Assembly: GCA_029260165.1 (NCBI GenBank) | Contig: JAJDDT010000044.1 | Span: 1 to 64,000 of the forward strand | Direction of reading: 5' to 3' | Length of the DNA: 64,000 nt | Source of the DNA: Phycisphaerae bacterium | GTDB taxonomy: Bacteria > Planctomycetota > Phycisphaerae > UBA1845 | In this document: positions 35,015 to 44,188 of the stretch, in pieces | Layout of the letters: the number at the start of each line of letters is the position of its first letter | Position numbering within the stretch: position 1 is the first letter of the stretch | Notes under the pieces: model-generated | What the model was told of the DNA's origin: nothing | Seen by the model: the letters and a program-made list of their open reading frames with translations, nothing else | Databases searched by the model: none | Position numbers and translations under genes: made by a program

Positions 35015-38000
35015 CTATCGGTTTTTTCGAGACGTCGGGACGATGGCGGCGTCTCGGCTGTTGCGTGCCACCATGACCGCGACTTCCTCTATCGTGTTCA
35101 CGCTCACTGGAACGTTTCCATCCGTCCACAGACCTGTTTGATCCCACGCAGCCGTCAGCGTAAACGCGCCGACCGCATTACCCGACGCCCGGAGTGTGGC
35201 TGTACCGATGTACGCCATTTCGTCTTCAAACACGCTCACGCCCGGACCAACAACCACACCACCGATGCGATCCAGCTCCTGATCGACAGCCGGGAAGCCC
35301 TGGAGACCGTGGAAAACGTAATCTCCGCGATGGGTGCTGACCTCAAGCGAATCAACGTGCAACCGGCCCTCGCGACCACCATCAACACGGATGCCGAATT
35401 GATAGCCAACCAATCCCTGAACCCCGGACGCAAAGATGTCCACATGAACAACGCCGTTGGGCCTGATCACGCGCTGGCTGGATCGCAGGATGATGCGGGG
35501 AGAATCCGCGCCGTCTGCGAAACGCTCCTCACGGATGGACTTCGCCTCATCGGCCAGCCTTCCCCGATTGGAAACATCCACGATACCATGCGACGCAGCC
35601 GTCACCTGCGCGCCGCATCCGGTGCTCGCGGGCGGTTGGATATCATCACACCGGTTTGCCTGTGGTTCCTGATCGCACGAAAACGGATTGTCTCCGCCAA
35701 ACGCGCTGACGATGGCAAGGATGTCTGCGGTCGACACGGGTATGCCGTCAGGACCCTTGCAATTGGCATCGTCGACGGAACACCCCGGCGCTGAGGAATT
35801 CCACAAATCCGCATTGGGGCAGGCACAGTAGTTTCCGAATCCCTCGACGGCACACAGGATGTCATCTGTTCCCACGAATCCGTTAAATATGGCGCAGGTA
35901 TTGCCGAAACGACGCTTGCAGGACAGACACTGCCCGGCTTCGCAATAGTGGTAATCGCAAACGTCCGGCGGCGTGCCCGCGGCGATCATGTTCGTGTAGC
36001 AGTCGCAGTCGCGGGTGCAATCGGGCACAGTACACACCTCTCCCACGCACTCGGAAGTGTCGCCCTGATAAGCTCCGCCCAGGACGTTGACGCATTCGTC
36101 GGCTGTCTCAACGGTGCACGTCATCCCGACGCAGCAGGCACCGGTGTTGCAATCCACATCCAGACAGGTTCCGCCAAGCGTAAACGTATTCGCGCCGGCC
36201 ATTATCAAACAGGCTGCCTCGTCCGCCGTGGGTACACACGACTCGTTGTCGAGACAACAGGCTCCATCATCACACGGACTGCCGGCGCAATTCGTGTCGT
36301 CACCAAGATACCGGGAACCGGGAATCAGGTTGCAAATCGCTTCGGTCCCGACCGAGCATGAGAATCCGTCGCAACAGGCACCGCGTGCACAGGGATCCCC
36401 TGCGCATGTGCTCGCGTCTCCGAGATAGGTTCCCGCAAGGGCGGAGCACTCCGCGGCTGTCTCAATCGTACAGGTCACACCATCGCAGCAGGCACCCGTG
36501 TTGCAATCCACACCCAGGCAGTCTGCACCAAGGGTAAACGTGTTGGCACCCGCCATCTGCAAACACGCGGTCTGGCTGGTAGAAGCCACGCACGACTCGT
36601 TGTCCAGGCAACACGCACCGTCGTCACATGGGTTGCCGATGCAATCCGTGCTCCCACCCTGAAAAACCCCGCCGGCGATCAACGCGCAACTCGCGGGTGT
36701 TTCCAACGTGCACATGACACCATCGCAGCAGGCACCTTGCAAAGGTGCGACACCGACAGGGTTCAGACTGAAAACCTCGATGATGTCGGCCTGACCGGTG
36801 TTGCCGCCGCCATCGATCAACGTTACGAGTTCGATCGAGATAATGCCCAGCACGTCGTGCAGATTGTCCAGGTCCAGGAAAATGATGTTGGCTACGTTGT
36901 TGCCCGGTGCAACGTTCAGACCATCGATATCCGCACCCTGTCGTCCGCCGGAGAAGCTCAGAAAAACGAATTCGCCGACCGCAACCGGTGGCATGGGGTT
37001 GCTCTCAATATCAAGAACCTCAACGACAATACCAAAGTCATCCGTGTTACCGTTTTCGATGTCCGGAATCGCCTGGGTGCTGGAAACGCGCGTGTTGGTG
37101 TCAACGATCGCGATTTCAAAAGTGCGGGCCGTCGTGGCCGTCGACAGACCCGACGACGGATCATCGAATCGTCCCCGCCCATCGACAAAGTGGACAATTT
37201 CTGATGGGCTGAACGAGCCTCCGAATGTCGTGGTATCGGGGGTGTTCAGCCTTACCGCCCGCACGCCCTGGGAGAGAAGACTGATATTTTCCGTGTAGGT
37301 ACCGCTCGACAATTCCTCCGCGGAGGTCTGCACGGTCTGGAGCAGGTCCAGCCCACCGATCGGGCCGGGCAGATTGATGAAATCAGCCGCCAGGTCTGGA
37401 AAGCCCTTGACGAGCTGCGGGATCGCACAAATCTCTATATTCGGATTGCACGGTGCGCACGCCGGAACGTTACATCCAGCGTGGATACAGTTACCACACA
37501 AAAGGTTGAACGTCGGGTCAACCAGCACCGATCCATTTCCGATCGTGTCCTGAGCCTGCACACCAAGATTCGCCTGCACGAAACTGCCCAGATCCGTATT
37601 CAGAAACTCATTGGTCACAAGCGCATCGCTCGGGACCGCCTGGACAGCCGCGAAAACCGTCGCCTGAAACGGCATGCCAATTTCGTCCTGTCCCATGGTG
37701 GGTTCGATAATGGTCACGGTCACGGATGTTGGCAGGGGCAACGCGTTGACGGCCCCCCCCCCGGCACTGTTGGTCGCAGCCACACTAACCGGTACGCTGG
37801 CAGACATTCCGACAGACGCCCCGGCACCGGTCGTTACCGCGAGTGCCGGGAATCCCAAGGCTGGTCCTGCCACAGCCGTCGCAGGTGGTCCCGCCGCAAA
37901 CGTGGCAACATTGGCGGCGGTCGATATGCCGACGCTGGTGACGCTCATGTCGATGGCAGTAATTCCACCCACGTTGGCGCAAAGGACACCCGGGAAACAC

Positions 38001-39172
38001 GTCTCTGTGCCCGACAGGACATCAACAAACTGCTCGGTAGCGTCGGCGACGGTGAATTCAGGATCAGAGGTCGTGGCAGTTGCCTTGCCCGGTGAGGGGA
38101 AGAAAGGACCGGCGTTGCGAACGTGGCGGTAGGCAAATGTTGCGTCGGCTACCGGATCGTCATCGACAGGCGACGCGTTTTCGGTCGTCTTGAGCTGATC
38201 GACCAGAACACGAGCATAGCCGTTGGCTACGCCGGGATTCAGCCTGCCATTGTTCGACTCGGAAATCTGCGGAACAAGCAAACTGAAGGGAGAACCTTCA
38301 AAAAGGTGCATTTCATGGTCGACGCACTGTAAGACGTTACCCGCGCACTCACTGCTCAAGGGTAAAGGCTGTTTGTTGAAATCAAAGTTAAAATCGTCGT
38401 TTGATGCGAAGCCGTCCAAAAGCGCGTCGACGCCCAGGACCAGTCCGGTATCGAGTGCCGGGTCCGCACCAAAGGGCACACAGTCGCCCGCGTGCTGATC
38501 GTCGCACAATTCGCGGTAACCTGCCGCGTCCCGATTGACGAGCAGGAACACGCTCGATCCATTCTGCAGGATCCCACTGATTCGTTCGTCCGGCCCGCCC
38601 GTATCGATCAGGTTCTCCGCCTGAATCGCCGGAAACACCGAAGTCGTTTGAAAATGGTTTCCGTTGATGGCGATGAACGTAAAATCGGGTGAGACAGCCA
38701 CCATACCATCGTTGATCAGCGCGGTCTCGGGCGTGGCAAGGGCGGTCGCCGGATTGCCCAGGTAATCAACCCAACCGAGCACGATTGCGCTGTCTGCCGG
38801 CACCGCAAGTGCCCCGACTGTCGTCCCGTTGGAGGGATCAATATCCAGCGTCGGCAGGTCGAGTCGATAATTGACCAACGCGGCACCGGCACCGCCACCA
38901 CTGTTCTTGTCGCCCTCGACCTCGTAAATCGTCAGGTCCAACGAGTCTTTGTTGAGCAGAAGACTGATATCCAGGAGCGGCGGGATATAAATCTCGATGA
39001 AACTCTGGTGCAGATTGGTGGGATCTCGACCGACCGGACCGTCTGTCGCACCCGGGGGATCGGTGTACACCTCGGTGATGATCGGATGGTCCGGACCAAC
39101 GCCTAAGCAAACGCTAATGCTCAACAGATGCGCGAGCCACCAGAAACGTGCTTTTTGAAAAACGTCTTTCAT
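35015..39172 (-). CDS. Giant secreted protein: Cys-rich modules, dockerin-like region and cohesin-like domain
   Basis: From the ATG at 39172 (GGAGAGGAAACC upstream) this is a 1385-aa exported protein with an LTD-like N-terminus (ITEVYTDPPGATDG). A large beta-rich body follows. Then come six tandem Cys modules, each about 38-41 aa, of the form GACC..C....C...G...C.G.PC. They form a triplet that is duplicated: units 1-3 match units 4-6. Next are a Cys-rich stretch and a dockerin-like EF loop (GPDGIPVSTADILAIVSAFGG). The C-terminus (about 1240-1370, VIRPNGVVHVDIFASGVQGLVGYQFGI) looks like a cohesin fold. A role as a cell-surface or complex-building protein is inferred. Confidence 0.85.
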   Translation of the reverse strand: MKDVFQKARFWWLAHLLSISVCLGVGPDHPIITEVYTDPPGATDGPVGRDPTNLHQSFIEIYIPPLLDISLLLNKDSLDLTIYEVEGDKNSGGGAGAALVNYRLDLPTLDIDPSNGTTVGALAVPADSAIVLGWVDYLGNPATALATPETALINDGMVAVSPDFTFIAINGNHFQTTSVFPAIQAENLIDTGGPDERISGILQNGSSVFLLVNRDAAGYRELCDDQHAGDCVPFGADPALDTGLVLGVDALLDGFASNDDFNFDFNKQPLPLSSECAGNVLQCVDHEMHLFEGSPFSLLVPQISESNNGRLNPGVANGYARVLVDQLKTTENASPVDDDPVADATFAYRHVRNAGPFFPSPGKATATTSDPEFTVADATEQFVDVLSGTETCFPGVLCANVGGITAIDMSVTSVGISTAANVATFAAGPPATAVAGPALGFPALAVTTGAGASVGMSASVPVSVAATNSAGGGAVNALPLPTSVTVTIIEPTMGQDEIGMPFQATVFAAVQAVPSDALVTNEFLNTDLGSFVQANLGVQAQDTIGNGSVLVDPTFNLLCGNCIHAGCNVPACAPCNPNIEICAIPQLVKGFPDLAADFINLPGPIGGLDLLQTVQTSAEELSSGTYTENISLLSQGVRAVRLNTPDTTTFGGSFSPSEIVHFVDGRGRFDDPSSGLSTATTARTFEIAIVDTNTRVSSTQAIPDIENGNTDDFGIVVEVLDIESNPMPPVAVGEFVFLSFSGGRQGADIDGLNVAPGNNVANIIFLDLDNLHDVLGIISIELVTLIDGGGNTGQADIIEVFSLNPVGVAPLQGACCDGVMCTLETPASCALIAGGVFQGGSTDCIGNPCDDGACCLDNESCVASTSQTACLQMAGANTFTLGADCLGVDCNTGACCDGVTCTIETAAECSALAGTYLGDASTCAGDPCARGACCDGFSCSVGTEAICNLIPGSRYLGDDTNCAGSPCDDGACCLDNESCVPTADEAACLIMAGANTFTLGGTCLDVDCNTGACCVGMTCTVETADECVNVLGGAYQGDTSECVGEVCTVPDCTRDCDCYTNMIAAGTPPDVCDYHYCEAGQCLSCKRRFGNTCAIFNGFVGTDDILCAVEGFGNYCACPNADLWNSSAPGCSVDDANCKGPDGIPVSTADILAIVSAFGGDNPFSCDQEPQANRCDDIQPPASTGCGAQVTAASHGIVDVSNRGRLADEAKSIREERFADGADSPRIILRSSQRVIRPNGVVHVDIFASGVQGLVGYQFGIRVDGGREGRLHVDSLEVSTHRGDYVFHGLQGFPAVDQELDRIGGVVVGPGVSVFEDEMAYIGTATLRASGNAVGAFTLTAAWDQTGLWTDGNVPVSVNTIEEVAVMVARNSRDAAIVPTSRKNR
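36032..36737 (-). repeat. Six Cys-rich modules in two repeated triplets
   Basis: Within the giant protein, two blocks of about 116 codons repeat. Each block has three modules; modules 2 and 5 share DDGACCLDNESCV and MAGANTFTLG, and modules 3 and 6 share NTGACC and C(T)ETA(D)EC. This indicates an internal duplication of a three-module block. Confidence 0.8.
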
Positions 39173-39200
39173 TGGTTTCCTCTCCAGGTGTGGACGCTGA

Positions 39201-39917
39201 TTACTGGTGCTTGTCCATGGCCTCCCAGATCTCAGCGATAATTGGATTGTCAAAAAGGTCGAATGGTTCCCCAAGGTCATTGTTGGTGAAAATACCAGGG
39301 TCGGGGATCCACGAAACGTGTCCATCGGTGAAAGCCGCATTAACCCCGTTCTTATGCGCGGATTTTATGACTTTCGGCATGTGCATGACATCGCTGAAAA
39401 CAGCAATGGATTTTCGAAAATGACTCAACGGACGCCCGCTCAGGAGATGACGCCGGGCGTAGGAGGCTCGGGTGTCAAACCCGTCGTTGGGCGGCCAGGG
39501 ATTCTCATCCGTATCAAACCGGTGAAACTCATCGCGTTGAAACGGACAATAGAGCAGTTCAACATTGGGTATATACTCGTTATTCGACGTCAAAGGCCCG
39601 AAGTTTTCGTGTCGGTCCCTCCCGTCATACATCAGGTAGTTGTACTGCCAGCGACCGTCATTCTCCTCGTTGTTCAGCGCCTGAAAGATATTGCGCTCAT
39701 TGAGGAACAACGTTTGCGCCAGCATGACCGTCCGGAGATTCGTCTTGCAGATCGTCTCCTTGCCCTGCCTCCGCGCTCCACGCAAAGACGGCAACAGGAT
39801 CGAAATCAGAAGTGCAATGATGGAGACCGAGACGAGCAGCTCAATGAGCGTAAATGCGCGAATCGGCCGACGCCTTGCCCTGGTTAAAATCGTTTTAGCG
39901 CGTATCTCGAACATGAT
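39201..39917 (-). CDS. Prepilin-type N-terminal protein (DUF1559-like)
   Basis: The N-terminus has the prepilin peptidase signal RAFTLIELLVSVSIIALLISI with Glu at position 5 of the mature part, and the C-terminal FTDGHVSWIPD motif is typical of the planctomycete DGH/DUF1559 type. The ATG at 39917 has AGGA upstream. It lies just 7 nt after the stop of the sulfatase-like gene and 28 nt before the start of the giant secreted protein, so all three may be one operon. These proteins are believed to be secreted or pilus-like; their precise job is unknown. Confidence 0.88.
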   Translation of the reverse strand: MMFEIRAKTILTRARRRPIRAFTLIELLVSVSIIALLISILLPSLRGARRQGKETICKTNLRTVMLAQTLFLNERNIFQALNNEENDGRWQYNYLMYDGRDRHENFGPLTSNNEYIPNVELLYCPFQRDEFHRFDTDENPWPPNDGFDTRASYARRHLLSGRPLSHFRKSIAVFSDVMHMPKVIKSAHKNGVNAAFTDGHVSWIPDPGIFTNNDLGEPFDLFDNPIIAEIWEAMDKHQ

Positions 39918-39924
39918 CTGATTC

Positions 39925-41331
39925 CTAATCGATGTATCCAAGATTGTGTATTCGCTCGACAACGCTGGAGTCGATCACCGTGTCGTCACCAGCACCGTCG
40001 TCCGTTGGTTCACCCAAACCCCACCACCAACCGTCAAATCGCTTTTCCAACGCGCGACGTATCTCGTCGTGCGTGGGGTCCGCGGTAAGGTCCTTTTGCT
40101 CGGACGGGTCGTTTTCCACGTCAAAAAGCCTGACCGAGCACTTCGCAGGACATTCCCGGTCGACCAGTTGGCGAGGCGTGCTGTTCCGGTCGTAACGAGA
40201 ATCGGACGGGTCAAACAACCATTCACGATGCATCTTCCATCGCCGGGTTCGCATGGACTGCCGATAACGACAACTCGTCCGCAACTCACCGAATACAGGC
40301 CGATCGTCGTCGGCACCTGTCGGCTCGCGAATGTCCCGGTACCCATTCGTAGGCCCGGAATCCGCCACCTTCAACAACGTACCGGACAAATCAGCCAGGC
40401 TGACCGGATGCGCGTGGCGGACACCACGCTCGTCGCCGGGAATAGAAGCGATAAGAGGGACGTGGGTCACTTCGTCGTGCAGCGAATGCCCATGCCCGAT
40501 CGATCCGTGTTCGAGAAACTCCTCACCGTGATCAGCCGTGATGAACATCGCACATTGATCCTTCAGTCCGGCGGAGGAGAGAAAATTGCAGATAGTCTTT
40601 ATCTTGCCGTCGAGTCGGCGGACGGCGCCATCGTACATCTGGACGATCTGGTCCAGTTCCCCGTCATCCAGCGTTCTTTCCCCCTTTTTCATGGACTTGC
40701 GGAGTTTCCCGTAATCTCGTGCGGAGTATTCACCAAATGCGTTGGTATCTCTGTCCCCGCCGAAAGCAGCCACATGTCGGCGTCTTGGTTTGTAAGGCCA
40801 GTGGGCTTCGAGAAAATGCAGGTACGCGAAAAACGGACGTGACGGGTCGGCGGTGACCCATTTTTCAAACAGTCCGATAAGTCGGTCCGCCTTGCCCGCC
40901 GACGACACATATTCGTCAAATCCACGGTCCAGGCCGGTGAAATCCCCCAATTGGGCGTTGTTGACGAAGGCGGCACATCGTCGACCGCCGGCTGACATTT
41001 TCTCCGACAAGGTGGGCTGCGTGTTTCGCATGCGGTCCGTGGTGACGACATCGCACTGTCGGCTTCGCTTGATTCCCTCAAAAGCGCCATGTTCGGTTGG
41101 GTATAGTCCGGTAAGCATCGACGTGACCGATGGTTTCGTCCATGAACTGGTGCTGAACGCAAGGTCCCATAACTGGCCATTTCTGGCGAGCTGGTCCAGC
41201 GTGGGCGTGGTCTGCCTCGCGTACCCGTAGCCGGAGACGTGGTCCGCCCTGAGGCAGTCAATAACGATCAAGAGTATGCCGCGCACGCACAACCTCGCTT
41301 TGCCATCCTGCTCCCCAACATCCGTGGTCAC
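39925..41331 (-). CDS. Sulfatase-like enzyme with Thr at the nucleophile position
   Basis: This 468-aa protein has the alkaline phosphatase/sulfatase superfamily fold. The first metal motif is IDCLRADH (Asp25, Asp30) and the second is ITADHGEEF with GHGHS after it. At the place where sulfatases have C-x-P-S-R, needed for formylglycine, it has T-K-P-S-V (Thr65, Val69). Thr nucleophiles are known in phosphoethanolamine transferases and lipoteichoic acid synthases. It may therefore be a phosphotransfer or phosphodiesterase enzyme. No signal peptide or membrane segment is seen, and the start is GTG. It is the first gene of a possible operon with the prepilin-like gene and the giant secreted protein. 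Confidence 0.88.
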   Translation of the reverse strand: MTTDVGEQDGKARLCVRGILLIVIDCLRADHVSGYGYARQTTPTLDQLARNGQLWDLAFSTSSWTKPSVTSMLTGLYPTEHGAFEGIKRSRQCDVVTTDRMRNTQPTLSEKMSAGGRRCAAFVNNAQLGDFTGLDRGFDEYVSSAGKADRLIGLFEKWVTADPSRPFFAYLHFLEAHWPYKPRRRHVAAFGGDRDTNAFGEYSARDYGKLRKSMKKGERTLDDGELDQIVQMYDGAVRRLDGKIKTICNFLSSAGLKDQCAMFITADHGEEFLEHGSIGHGHSLHDEVTHVPLIASIPGDERGVRHAHPVSLADLSGTLLKVADSGPTNGYRDIREPTGADDDRPVFGELRTSCRYRQSMRTRRWKMHREWLFDPSDSRYDRNSTPRQLVDRECPAKCSVRLFDVENDPSEQKDLTADPTHDEIRRALEKRFDGWWWGLGEPTDDGAGDDTVIDSSVVERIHNLGYID

Positions 41332-41681
41332 CCGCGACGGGAGCGTGTAAGAATCTTATAGCACCTTCAGCCGACACCCGGATCAAAAATAAACAGAGAT
41401 TTATGGTTCTTGTTCGACGACCTCCTGCCCCGCTAGCATGAGCAGCCGTCGAGCCGGCCTCAAAAGTCGTTGGGCAATGTGGCACATGTTGTGCCAACGC
41501 GAGTATGCGTGAGGCTGATAACAATGGGTGGTGAAATGCCGCGTAGACAGCAGAAATCAACGTTACGGGACCATCGCCATCCGATGATCCCTGCCGGGGC
41601 GGTGGGGGATTTGCCCCGTTTTGCGGGTCAGCTCTCATCCACCCGTCGCGCAGCGGTTTGCACAATGCACAGGAGGCTGTC
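41332..41681. other. Upstream region of the glycoconjugate operon
   Basis: About 350 nt between the divergent sulfatase-like gene and the operon. A sigma-54-like site and palindrome is annotated separately at 41480. No gene or tRNA was recognised. Confidence 0.5.
41480..41496 (+). promoter_or_regulatory. Sigma-54-like site overlapping a palindrome
   Basis: TGGCACATGTTGTGC places GG and GC exactly 10 nt apart, as in sigma-54 promoters (TGGCAC-N5-TTGC), with one mismatch in the -12 element (GTGC for TTGC). The same bases form an inverted repeat TGGCAC/GTGCCA around ATGTT, so it could instead be a regulator-binding site. It is 186 nt upstream of the first glycosyltransferase. Confidence 0.4.
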
Positions 41682-42908
41682 GTGAATTTGAACGGAACAC
41701 ACAAGGCGTCTGGTGGTGGGCAGTCGCGCCGCATGATGACGTATTGCTACGACAGCATGGGTGTTGGTCATATTCGTCGATCGCTGACGATTTGCGATCA
41801 TCTGACGCAGTCGTTTGAGCATTCGTCGTTTCTGATTGCGACCGGTACGCCTTATGTGCCGCTGCTGCAACCATCTCGCGGCGTGGATTACGTCAAGCTG
41901 CCTTCGATCATGAAACGCCCGAACAGCGGTTATGGCTGCAAGTATCTGTCGCTGGACAATCGTCAGATGTTCAAGTGTCGCAAGGCCCTGCTGTTGACGA
42001 CGGTGCAATATTACAGACCAAGCATTTTGCTTGTCGATCGTGCTCCTTCGGGCGTGTATGGAGAACTGGTTCCCGTGCTTCGCTGGCTTCGTCGTAACTG
42101 TCCTGAGACAGCCGTGGTGTTCGGAATGCGCGATATCGAGGATGCACCTGAGCACACCATACAGAAATGGTCGTCTGACGGTGTGATCGACGCGCTGGAG
42201 GAGTATTTCGACGAGATATGGGTATACGGCAGCCGCGACGTGTACGACGTCGCTGAAGAGTACAAGCTCCCGCACAGTTTGCGTGAGAAGATGATCTTCA
42301 CGGGTTACCTTGAGCGGGCGGAGTGTGGCCACGTCGCCTCGAAGTCGGGGAAGCATCCGGAGGTTCTGGTCACCGTGGGTGGCGGGACGGATGGTGCGCG
42401 TCTTTTGCGTATGTATCTGGGTGCGGCAGCGCAGGGTGTTGCGAGCATGGGCGGATCCTCGACGATTGTCGGGGGGCCGGATTTGCCCGGTCCCGCGGCT
42501 GCCCGGTTGCGTACGATGTCATTGTCGCTGCCTGCGACGCGTTGGATCGATGAGGCGCGGTGCATGAGTTGCCTGATGCGCAGTGCGGATCTCGTGGTGT
42601 CGATGGGTGGTTACAACACGATGTGCGAGATCGCGTCGTTCGGGAAGTCTGCGTTGATTGTTCCGCGCACGAAGCCACGATACGAGCAGGCTATTCGGGC
42701 TGCGTTGTGGGACCAGCTTGGTGTGGTCACTGCCACGCACCCGAACACGTTGTCACCTGAAAAACTGAGTGATCGAGTGGTCAGGCTGCTGGACGGTGAT
42801 CGTTCGCCTGACCGAACAGGTTTGGATATGCAGGGTCTGGATCGCATCGCTGAGCGATGCAGTGCCTTATGGTATGGAGCTGGCTGTGAATCTGTTGTAC
42901 ATATGTAG
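41682..42908 (+). CDS. Glycosyltransferase, COG4671-like
   Basis: This is a GT-B fold enzyme of the predicted glycosyltransferase type related to MurG. The N-terminal nucleotide-like loop is SMGVGHIRRS, and the C-terminal donor site is VSMGGYNTMCEIASFG with a following PRTKPRYEQ. The GTG at 41682 has a perfect AGGAGG five bases upstream, so it is the best start. It is the first gene of a six-gene block, and its end overlaps the next glycosyltransferase by 35 nt. The sugar donor and acceptor are unknown. Confidence 0.9.
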   Translation: MNLNGTHKASGGGQSRRMMTYCYDSMGVGHIRRSLTICDHLTQSFEHSSFLIATGTPYVPLLQPSRGVDYVKLPSIMKRPNSGYGCKYLSLDNRQMFKCRKALLLTTVQYYRPSILLVDRAPSGVYGELVPVLRWLRRNCPETAVVFGMRDIEDAPEHTIQKWSSDGVIDALEEYFDEIWVYGSRDVYDVAEEYKLPHSLREKMIFTGYLERAECGHVASKSGKHPEVLVTVGGGTDGARLLRMYLGAAAQGVASMGGSSTIVGGPDLPGPAAARLRTMSLSLPATRWIDEARCMSCLMRSADLVVSMGGYNTMCEIASFGKSALIVPRTKPRYEQAIRAALWDQLGVVTATHPNTLSPEKLSDRVVRLLDGDRSPDRTGLDMQGLDRIAERCSALWYGAGCESVVHM

Positions 42909-44145
42909 CGATTTCGGAATTCCTCTTGGTGGCACGAAGGGCGCGTCCATTCATGTGCGTTCGATCACTCGAGCGCTCTGCGAATCCGGACACGATGTGT
43001 CGATTCTCAGTCCCCGGCCCAGCCTGGGTCTGGATCACCCCGCGAGCCTGTTGCTTGCGCAATCCCCCAGAGAGCTGACCGAGCCTGCGGACCGATTGCG
43101 TCGATACATGAAGGATCGGGAACTGCCGCACGAGTTGGCCGGCGAGATTCGTTCGCTGCAATACAACGAGTGGGTTGCTTCGCGTGCGCTCGATGCTCTG
43201 CGTGACAATCCTCCAGACGTCGTCGTTGAGCGGTTGTCACTGTTTGGTCACGCTGGTCTGGACCTCTCTTCGGAATTCGGCTGCCCACTTGTGATTGAGG
43301 TCAATGCGCTAATGAGTGAGGAGGCGGCCACGCACCGCGGTCTTCAGATGCAGCCCCTTGCGAAACAGATTGAGGATCGTGTTCTCGGGCGAGCCGACGC
43401 GATTCTTGCCGTGTCGCAATCGCTGCGTGGTGCGATTTGCGAGCGAGGCGTCGCCCCGTCAAAGGTGCATCTGGTCCCCAACGGTGCGGATGTTGAGGCG
43501 TTCGATCCCGGGGTCGGTGGAACAGCCATACGGGGGCAATACGGGCTGGAGGATCGCTTTGTCATTGGGTTTGCGGGCAGTCTCAAGTCATGGCATGGCG
43601 TGGACCTGCTGATCTTCGCATTTCGCAATGTCCTTGCTGAAGATTCGGAGGCCAGGCTGCTCATCGTGGGTACCGGTCCGACGGAGCAGGCGTTGAAAGA
43701 TCAGGTCCAGTTGTTGAAACTGTCACACGCGGTTGTTTTCACCGGGGCGGTCGATCATTCAAAAATGCCGGCGTGCCTGTGTGCGATGGACGTGGCTGTC
43801 GCGCCGTTCCGGTCGGCGGAATGTTTCTATTTTTCACCGATCAAACTGTTTGAATATATGGCATCGGGATGTTGCGTGGTGGCGAGCAATCTCGGACAGA
43901 TAGAGGATGTCATCGGTGATGGCGAGCACGGTCTGCTCTGCGCACCGGATAATGTGGAGTCCCTGACACAAAAGCTGCTCCTGGCTCGCAATGATCCATC
44001 TCTGAGGAAGCGACTTGCCTCGGCTGCCCGGGCGCGCGTCGAGCGGGACTTTACCTGGCGTCTGGCGGCGATGACAACGGGCAATGTGCTGTCGGGTCTG
44101 GTGTCGCGATCGGATGCTGTTTCATCGAATCGGGTGCCGGCGTGA
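42874..44145 (+). CDS. Family 4-type glycosyltransferase
   Basis: This GT4-like enzyme of about 423 aa has an N-terminal acceptor half with GGTKGASIHVRSITRALC. Its donor-binding half has the typical features VPNGADVEAF, GFAGSLKSWHG, LIVGTGP and, in place of the usual E-x7-E, FYFSPIKLFEYMASGCCVV. I chose the ATG at 42874, although GTG 42886 is possible. It overlaps the first gene by 35 nt. No membrane segment is present, so it should work at the cytoplasmic face on a carrier or lipid-bound acceptor. Confidence 0.9.
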   Translation: MELAVNLLYICSDFGIPLGGTKGASIHVRSITRALCESGHDVSILSPRPSLGLDHPASLLLAQSPRELTEPADRLRRYMKDRELPHELAGEIRSLQYNEWVASRALDALRDNPPDVVVERLSLFGHAGLDLSSEFGCPLVIEVNALMSEEAATHRGLQMQPLAKQIEDRVLGRADAILAVSQSLRGAICERGVAPSKVHLVPNGADVEAFDPGVGGTAIRGQYGLEDRFVIGFAGSLKSWHGVDLLIFAFRNVLAEDSEARLLIVGTGPTEQALKDQVQLLKLSHAVVFTGAVDHSKMPACLCAMDVAVAPFRSAECFYFSPIKLFEYMASGCCVVASNLGQIEDVIGDGEHGLLCAPDNVESLTQKLLLARNDPSLRKRLASAARARVERDFTWRLAAMTTGNVLSGLVSRSDAVSSNRVPA

Positions 44146-44188
44146 GCGGGTCTGACGTTTCATGGTTGCGACTGACTGAAAAGGTTTT

